Of a stretch of 27,492 nucleotides of DNA, positions 22,776-27,492 are shown piece by piece. The notes under the pieces were generated by a model, which was not told the DNA's origin, did not search any database, and was given only the letters and a program-made list of their open reading frames with translations. Within the stretch, counting starts at the first letter, position 1; each line of letters begins with the position of its first letter. Both the position numbers and the translations under genes were made by a program. The DNA comes from CAZCGA01 sp964498075 (GTDB lineage: Bacteria > Desulfobacterota > Binatia > HRBIN30), in assembly GCA_964498075.1 (NCBI GenBank), contig CAZCGA010000087.1, forward strand, positions 1 to 27,492, read 5' to 3'.

Positions 22776-23917
22776 GTGTCGACCTCGTCATTCCGGCTCA
22801 ATCGATCGTCGGCCCAGGCGGAGAAGGCGCCACGCTCGATGGCGTCTTGCATGTCGCGCATCAGCTGTAGGTAGAAATGCAGGTTGTGCAGGCTCGCCAG
22901 CTGTGCCCCGAGCATCTCCCTGCTGACCGCCAGGTGGCGCAGATAGGCGCGCGTAAAGGTGCGACAGGTATAGCAGCGGCAGGTCGGATCGACGGGCTGC
23001 GGGTCATCGGCATAGCGCGCCAGGCGAATGTTGAGCGGCCCGTGTGCGGTGAACAGCATGCCGTTGCGCCCATTGCGCGTCGGCAGGACGCAATCGAAAA
23101 GATCGTACCCCATGCCGACAAACCGGATCAGATCTTCCGGCAGGCCGACCCCCATCAGGTAGCGCGGCCGATCCTCTGGCAACGCCGCCGCCGTCTCCTC
23201 CGCCAACGCCATGGTGAGCTCCCGATCTTCCCCGACACTGAGTCCGCCCACGGCATAGCCTGGAAAGTCGAGCCCCACAAGCGCACGCGCCTGCTGGGCG
23301 CGCAGATCCTGGTAGGTGGCTCCTTGGACGATGCCGAACATCAATTGCGCGGGCGCCACCGCGATGCGGCGTGAGCGCAGTGCCCATTCGAACGTACGGC
23401 GCGCGGCCCGCTCCGCGTCGGCCCGCGTCGCCTGGCCGGAGACGCATTCATCGAGGACCATGATGATGTCGACCCCCAGATCCATTTGCAGCCGCACCAC
23501 GTCTTCGGGGGTGAGGAAGAGCGCGGCGCCGTCCACGTGCGAGCGGAACTCGACACCCTCGTCGGTGACCTTGCGCAGCGCCGCGAGGCTGAAGATCTGG
23601 TAGCCGCCGCTGTCGGTGAGGATCGGCCCGTCCCAGCCCATGAAGCGATGCAAGCCGCCGAGGTCACGGATGAGCTTGGTCCCCGGGCGCAAGGCGAGGT
23701 GATAGGCGTTGGCGAGGATGATCTCGGCGCCGGCGTCGCGCAGCTGCACCGGCGTGATGCCTTTCACCGTGGCGAGCGTACCCACGGGCATGAACGCGGG
23801 GGTGTTGATGGCGCCGTGCGCCGTGGTCAACTGGCCACGCCGTGCCCGACCGCTGTGCGCCAAGGCCGTAAACGGTGACGCGGCCTCGTCGATGATGCTG
23901 TCTGCGGCCGGATTCAT
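22772..23917 (-). CDS. tgt: tRNA-guanine transglycosylase
   Basis: Exchanges guanine-34 for preQ1 in the anticodon of tRNA-Asp, -Asn, -His and -Tyr, the first committed tRNA step of queuosine synthesis; 381 residues (E. coli 375). Key elements are NTPAFMPVGT, Asp102 in LTDSGGYQIFS (general acid/base), GIVQGATYQDLR, GGLSVGE, and LFDCVLPTRNGRNG, whose Asp is the covalent nucleophile. The C-terminal zinc site is C-x-C-x2-C (CRCYTC) plus the His in LHNLHFYLQ. The start at 23917 overlaps the queA stop by 4 nt (ATGA). Pairing with queA directly upstream supports the assignment. Confidence 0.97.
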   Translation of the reverse strand: MNPAADSIIDEAASPFTALAHSGRARRGQLTTAHGAINTPAFMPVGTLATVKGITPVQLRDAGAEIILANAYHLALRPGTKLIRDLGGLHRFMGWDGPILTDSGGYQIFSLAALRKVTDEGVEFRSHVDGAALFLTPEDVVRLQMDLGVDIIMVLDECVSGQATRADAERAARRTFEWALRSRRIAVAPAQLMFGIVQGATYQDLRAQQARALVGLDFPGYAVGGLSVGEDRELTMALAEETAAALPEDRPRYLMGVGLPEDLIRFVGMGYDLFDCVLPTRNGRNGMLFTAHGPLNIRLARYADDPQPVDPTCRCYTCRTFTRAYLRHLAVSREMLGAQLASLHNLHFYLQLMRDMQDAIERGAFSAWADDRLSRNDEVDT

Positions 23918-24942
23918 TGAATCAGCATGGCGTCGCCGTAGCTGTAGAAGCGGTAGCGAAGCCGAATCGCCGCGGCGTAGGCAGCGAGGATGCGGTCGCG
24001 TCCGGCGAAGGCGCTGACCAACAGCAGCAAAGTTGAGCCGGGCAGATGGAAGTTGGTGAACAGCGCATCGACGACGCGGAACTGGCAGCCGGGGACGATG
24101 AACCGATCGGCCCAACGCGCGCCGGGTTGTACGCCGTCATCGCACGCCGCGGACTCCAGGGCGCGCGTCGTCGTCGTGCCGACGGCGACGACACGGCCGC
24201 CGCGCGCTTTGACGTCGCGGATCATCGTAGCGGTCGCAGCTGGTATCTCGCACCACTCCGGCTCCATCGTATGCTGCTGCAGATCCTCGACGCGTACCGG
24301 AAGAAAGGTACCCGGACCGACGTGCAAGGTGAGGCGTGCGATCTGGACATCACACTGGCGCAGGCAGGTGAGCAGGGTGTCGGTGAAGTGCAGGCCCGCC
24401 GTCGGTGCGGCGATCGCGCCAGGGGCGGATGCAAAGATCGTCTGGTAGCGCGATTGATCGAGGGGCAGGGGACCGTCCGGACGACGGATGTACGGCGGGA
24501 GCGGGAGCTCTCCCTGTTGTTGCAGGAACGCCGACACGTCCGGGGTGTTCTCGAACGCGACCGTGTACTGGCCGTTCCCATGTACGGCGGCGACTCGGGC
24601 GTGCACGCCGTCCGGGAAGCTGAGAGTCGTGTCCAGGCGCAAGCGCCGCGCCGGCTTACCCAGGCAAAGCCATGTCGTGTCGTGTGTGGGACGGATGAGC
24701 AGCAGCTCGACGGCGCCGCCGGCGGCGGTGCGTCCGAAGATGCGTGCAGGAATGACCCGGGTATCATTCACCACCAGGAGGTCGCCGGGCTGCAGATAGT
24801 CCGGCAGCGTGCGTACCTCCGTATGCGTCAGCCCGTTCGCACGGCGGTCGAGGACCAATAGGCGTGCGCCGTCCCGTTGATCCGCCGGCAGCTGAGCGAT
24901 CAGCTCAAGCGGCAGATCGAACTGGAAATCAGACAGCCTCAA
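23914..24942 (-). CDS. queA: S-adenosylmethionine:tRNA ribosyltransferase-isomerase
   Basis: Transfers and isomerises the ribosyl moiety of SAM onto preQ1-34 of tRNA to make epoxyqueuosine. Hallmarks are RLSDFQFDLPLELIAQLPA at the N-terminus, LVVNDTRVIPARIFG, GELPLPPYI, YQTIFASAPGAIAAPTAGLHFT, LHVGPGTFLPV, GTTTTRALES, TNFHLPGSTLLLLVSAF and YRFYSYGDAMLI at the C-terminus. The family normally begins at the R-L-S-D-F residue, preceded here by TTG (24942), giving 342 residues. ATG 24984 would add 14 residues with no family counterpart. Neither has a Shine-Dalgarno sequence, and a 6-bp hairpin (GATGCG-CTGA-CGCATC) sits right before the TTG. The open frame continues upstream through a terminator and is not believed coding there. 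Confidence 0.93.
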   Translation of the reverse strand: MRLSDFQFDLPLELIAQLPADQRDGARLLVLDRRANGLTHTEVRTLPDYLQPGDLLVVNDTRVIPARIFGRTAAGGAVELLLIRPTHDTTWLCLGKPARRLRLDTTLSFPDGVHARVAAVHGNGQYTVAFENTPDVSAFLQQQGELPLPPYIRRPDGPLPLDQSRYQTIFASAPGAIAAPTAGLHFTDTLLTCLRQCDVQIARLTLHVGPGTFLPVRVEDLQQHTMEPEWCEIPAATATMIRDVKARGGRVVAVGTTTTRALESAACDDGVQPGARWADRFIVPGCQFRVVDALFTNFHLPGSTLLLLVSAFAGRDRILAAYAAAIRLRYRFYSYGDAMLIQ

Positions 24943-24998
24943 AGATGCGTCAGCGCATCGCGTCGAAACCGCGGCAATCTCCATACGTGCAAGCCGGC

Positions 24999-25024
24999 AA
25001 AAAAAAGGCACCGCCCCGGGTGCC
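24999..25024 (-). terminator. Intrinsic terminator between rlmB and queA
   Basis: On the minus strand GGCACC-CGGGGC-GGTGCC forms a 6-bp GC-rich stem followed at once by eight T residues. This is a textbook rho-independent terminator. It would end rlmB transcripts, or, if read from a promoter just upstream, could act as an attenuator of the queA-secF operon. Confidence 0.8.
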
Positions 25025-25170
25025 TGCTGGTCCATCAAATGATCAGCCGCGATTAACCACAAGGTCTCCGGGGAGTCAAGCGAGCGGCGCGGCGAGCGCC
25101 CAACTCTTGACGGCATCAAGGCTGGCAGGCGTGACGCGACTCCTGCTACCGCTGCAGTCGAGTCAGCAAT
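25025..25170 (-). other. Untranslated spacer / possible leader RNA upstream of queA
   Basis: About 145 nt between the rlmB stop and the terminator. On the minus strand it has CCCCGG (25073-25068), exactly complementary to CCGGGG (25019-25014) inside the terminator hairpin, so a competing pairing is possible. It also has TGGT...ACCA arms around a short AT-rich helix. No known riboswitch class was recognised; it may simply be the rlmB 3' untranslated region. Confidence 0.35.
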
Positions 25171-25950
25171 TCAGACCTTCGGCGCCGCCTGCCAGTCGCC
25201 CCAGCGGCGCCGCAGCTCGTAGATGACGATCGCTGCCGCAACCGATGCGTTCAACGACTCCGTCCGACCGATCATCGGTATGTGCACGGTGACGTCGCAC
25301 TGCCTTGCCACGAGCGGGCGAACGCCGGTTTCCCCACCGACGACGATGGCGACGCGGTCCGGCGGATCCAACTCGTAGAGGTTCCGGCCGTTCCGCGGCA
25401 CCAGGCCGAGGTTCCAGTAGCCGCACTCCTGCAGCGTCTGGAGACTGCGTGCGATGTTGGTGACTCGGCACACCGGTATCCATGCTGCCGCTCCCGCGGC
25501 TGCGACTTCGACAGTGGCGGTCACGGGCACCGCACCGTCCTTGGGAATGATGACCGCACCCGCACCGGCCGCGTCCGCAGTTCTCAGGAGCGCGCCGAGG
25601 TTGTGCGGATCCTGGATCTGATCGGCGATGATCAGCAGGCGCGGCGGGTCGCCCAACACGCGATCGAGGTCAGCGTACGGGAACGGCGCCGCGAGCGCGA
25701 CGACCCCCTGATGGCGTGGTGTGGCGGCCAGGGTGGTGAGCCGTTCATCGCTGCACGGCTCCACGGCAACACCGGCCGCCGTCGCTGCAGCCAGCAATGC
25801 GGCGAGCGATCGAGCCGCGCGGGCGTCATAGTGCAGCGCGCGGACGTCCGCCGGCCGGGCGTGGATCCATTCGGCCACGACGTGCATGCCGTAGATGCAC
25901 CGGCCCTGCATGGCGGGGCGGCGTGGGTTTGCAAAGTCTCGGGGTTTCAT
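25171..25950 (-). CDS. rlmB: 23S rRNA (guanosine-2'-O)-methyltransferase RlmB
   Basis: SpoU/TrmH-family SAM-dependent 2'-O-methyltransferase, 259 residues, most like RlmB, which methylates G2251 of 23S rRNA in the peptidyl-transferase P-loop. An N-terminal substrate-binding domain opens with IYGMHVVAEWI and contains RHQGVVALAAPF. The knotted catalytic domain has motif 1 IADQIQDPHNLGALLRTADA, motif 2 VAIVVGGETGVRPLV and motif 3 IPMIGRTESLNASVAAAIVI with the conserved Asn. A TrmH-family paralog acting on tRNA cannot be fully excluded. The start (25950) is 15 nt from the divergent lptF start. Confidence 0.9.
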   Translation of the reverse strand: MKPRDFANPRRPAMQGRCIYGMHVVAEWIHARPADVRALHYDARAARSLAALLAAATAAGVAVEPCSDERLTTLAATPRHQGVVALAAPFPYADLDRVLGDPPRLLIIADQIQDPHNLGALLRTADAAGAGAVIIPKDGAVPVTATVEVAAAGAAAWIPVCRVTNIARSLQTLQECGYWNLGLVPRNGRNLYELDPPDRVAIVVGGETGVRPLVARQCDVTVHIPMIGRTESLNASVAAAIVIYELRRRWGDWQAAPKV

Positions 25951-25965
25951 TACGATCCCTTGGCC

Positions 25966-27153
25966 GTGCGCACGATCAATCGTTACATTCTGCGCGAGAT
26001 CGCCGTGCCGTTTGCGCTCGGCTTGGCGGTCTTCACGTTGATCTTGCTCATCGCCAGGATCCTCAAGCTCGTGGAGATGGTGGTCAACCGCGGCGTGCCG
26101 CTGCTCGAGGTCCTGAAGCTCTTCTCATACATCCTCCCGGGTTTCTTGGAAGTCACCGTGCCGATGGCCTTGCTCCTCGGTGTTCTGGTGGCGTTTGGGC
26201 GACTTTCGTCGGACAGCGAAATCACCGCACTGAAGACCTCGGGGGTGAGTCTATACCAGCTCATGCGTCCGGTCGCGCTGTTCGCGGTGGTGATTTACGT
26301 GGTTGCGCTCGGTTTGTCACTGTACGCTCGGCCGTGGGGCAACAGCTTGCTGCGCAGCGGTCTCTACGAAATCGCCAAGCTCCGCGCCAGCGCCGGCATC
26401 AAGGAAAAGGTCTTCACCGACGACTTCGCTGGGTTGGTCATCTACGTCGACCACATCGAACCGCCGGGCAACACGTTGCGTGGCATCCTGATCTCGGACA
26501 GCCGCGATCGGAGTCAGCGCAACACCATCTTCGCACAGGTGGGCCTGCTGGTTCCCAACGAGCCGTTGCACGTGCTGACCCTGCGGCTGATTGGGGGCAC
26601 GATTCACGCCTTCTATCCGAAAGACCAGAGCTACCACCGCACCGATTTCAGCACGTATGACATCACGCTCGATCTCAATACCGCGCTCGCCAACCTGCGG
26701 CCACGGTCAAAGGACACGAGCGAGATGACGATCCCGGAGCTCCAAGCGGCAATCGCGGCGAAGCGCCTGGACGGGCAACCGGTATTCGCCGAGTCCGTCG
26801 AGCTGCAACGGAAGTTTTCGATTCCGTTTGCCTGCCTCGCATTTGCGGCCGTCGGGATTCCGCTCGGCATTCGTCCGTCGCGCGCGGTGCGTTCCCGCGG
26901 CTTCACCCTGAGCCTGGTTCTCATCTTTCTCTACTATCTGCTGCTGACGCTCGGCGAGAGCCTGGGCGAGCGTGGAATCCTTCCGGCGAGCATTGCCCTG
27001 TGGTTGCCGAATATTCTGCTGAGCATCCTGGCGTTGACGCTGTTGGTGCGTGCGGCGCGCGAGTCGGTCGTGACGCGGCCGGCGGTGATGGAAGCCTGGC
27101 TCGCGGCGCTGCGCATTCGGCTCGCGTCGTTTGCCGGCTCGAAAGCCAGCTAG
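25966..27153 (+). CDS. lptF: LPS export ABC transporter permease LptF
   Basis: Inner-membrane permease of the LptB2FG transporter, which extracts LPS and passes it to the LptC-A-D bridge; 395 residues. The start is GTG 25966 (VRTINRYILREIAVPFALG, the usual LptF opening); TTG 25960 is an alternative, and neither has a strong ribosome-binding site. Three N-terminal helices include YILPGFLEVTVPMALLLGVL, and the cytoplasmic coupling segment reads SDSEITALKTSGVSLYQLMR. A periplasmic beta-jellyroll domain (about 150-280) and three C-terminal helices follow. The frame is open further upstream but overlaps rlmB antisense. It lies 3 nt before lptG. Confidence 0.93.
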   Translation: MRTINRYILREIAVPFALGLAVFTLILLIARILKLVEMVVNRGVPLLEVLKLFSYILPGFLEVTVPMALLLGVLVAFGRLSSDSEITALKTSGVSLYQLMRPVALFAVVIYVVALGLSLYARPWGNSLLRSGLYEIAKLRASAGIKEKVFTDDFAGLVIYVDHIEPPGNTLRGILISDSRDRSQRNTIFAQVGLLVPNEPLHVLTLRLIGGTIHAFYPKDQSYHRTDFSTYDITLDLNTALANLRPRSKDTSEMTIPELQAAIAAKRLDGQPVFAESVELQRKFSIPFACLAFAAVGIPLGIRPSRAVRSRGFTLSLVLIFLYYLLLTLGESLGERGILPASIALWLPNILLSILALTLLVRAARESVVTRPAVMEAWLAALRIRLASFAGSKAS

Positions 27154-27156
27154 CGC

Positions 27157-27492
27157 ATGACACGGTCCCGCTACTTGCCGGTCGTCAGCCGCTACCTGGT
27201 GCGCGAGTTCTTGGCGCTCCTCGGGCCCATCGTCCTGGCGTTCCTCGTCCTCTACCTGGTCGTCGACTTCTTCGACCGTCTCGACATTCTGCTGAGGAAC
27301 CAGGCCTCGTCAGGCGCCGCGCTACGCTACTTCCTGTTCAAGATCCCGCTCATCGTTACGCAGATCACTCCCCCGGCGGTGTTGGCCGCGATGCTGCTCA
27401 GCCTGGGGATGCTGTCGCGGCACAACGAGATCGTTGCCCTGCGCGCCTCGGGAGTGAGCCTTGTGCAGACGGCGCTACCCTTGCTTGCGTTG
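27157..27492 (+). CDS. lptG: LPS export ABC transporter permease LptG, 3' truncated by window end
   Basis: The first 112 codons of the second LptB2FG permease; the frame is open at the window edge. It starts with ATG 27157, three bases after the lptF stop. The opening VVSRYLVREFLALLGPIVLA and first helix, ITPPAVLAAMLLSLGML, and the coupling-helix motif RHNEIVALRASGVSL are characteristic of LptG and match the equivalent parts of LptF. No Shine-Dalgarno sequence is visible, so translation is probably coupled to lptF. Confidence 0.92.
   Translation, partial: MTRSRYLPVVSRYLVREFLALLGPIVLAFLVLYLVVDFFDRLDILLRNQASSGAALRYFLFKIPLIVTQITPPAVLAAMLLSLGMLSRHNEIVALRASGVSLVQTALPLLAL

Noticed and set aside
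24943..25119. Upstream extension of the queA frame
   Set aside because: It runs through a strong terminator hairpin and has no counterpart in the QueA family.
25282..25965. Upstream extension of the lptF frame
   Set aside because: Entirely antisense to rlmB; LptF homology starts at about 25966.

Overview
The window is a GC-rich, gene-dense chromosomal segment from a Gram-negative bacterium. LptF and LptG (LPS export) and SecD/SecF/YajC point to a double-membrane cell. Secreted NHL-repeat ('VLGQPDF'), choice-of-anchor-Q beta-helix and Cys-rich 'NNCGACG' proteins with Pro/Thr-rich linkers suggest an uncultivated lineage formerly placed in Deltaproteobacteria (Binatota/Desulfobacterota/Myxococcota-like). 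That placement is inference; no rRNA or other phylogenetic marker is present. No rRNA, tRNA, CRISPR array or intact mobile element was seen.

Positions 1-9640 are an accessory, surface or secreted region. A secreted NHL-repeat protein (minus) is divergent from a Tat-exported dienelactone hydrolase (plus). A decayed choice-of-anchor-Q beta-helix gene and an intact one follow on the minus strand. Divergent from these is a tight five-gene plus-strand operon: four small exported proteins that look like diverged paralogs of one family ('PPL' motif, then Cys and Asn 9-16 residues later), and a larger exported repetitive beta-solenoid protein. No known family was recognised for the four, and they are the best candidate for something undescribed here. 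A 30-bp perfect match links the decayed beta-helix gene to the solenoid gene.

Positions 9747-17314 hold single genes of metabolism, repair and envelope: an HhH-GPD-like DNA glycosylase, a metallo-beta-lactamase-fold protein with degenerate metal ligands, an LtaS/sulfatase-type membrane transferase, an EVE-domain protein, a methylenetetrahydrofolate-reductase-like protein, a tandem GST-N/glutaredoxin-fold protein, a GHMP sugar kinase and a VOC-family protein. Positions 17335-18187 are a gene-poor scar with a 54-codon remnant of a zinc-type alcohol dehydrogenase and two copies of a 12-13 bp inverted repeat.

Positions 18188-25950 (minus) carry housekeeping genes in the order rlmB - queA - tgt - yajC - secD - secF - recJ. 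From queA to recJ, adjacent genes overlap by 4 nt or abut closely, so the queuosine tRNA-modification genes and the Sec accessory translocon are very probably cotranscribed. A textbook intrinsic terminator lies between rlmB and queA and may be a simple terminator or an attenuator. lptF and lptG (plus) are divergent from rlmB, and lptG runs off the end of the window.
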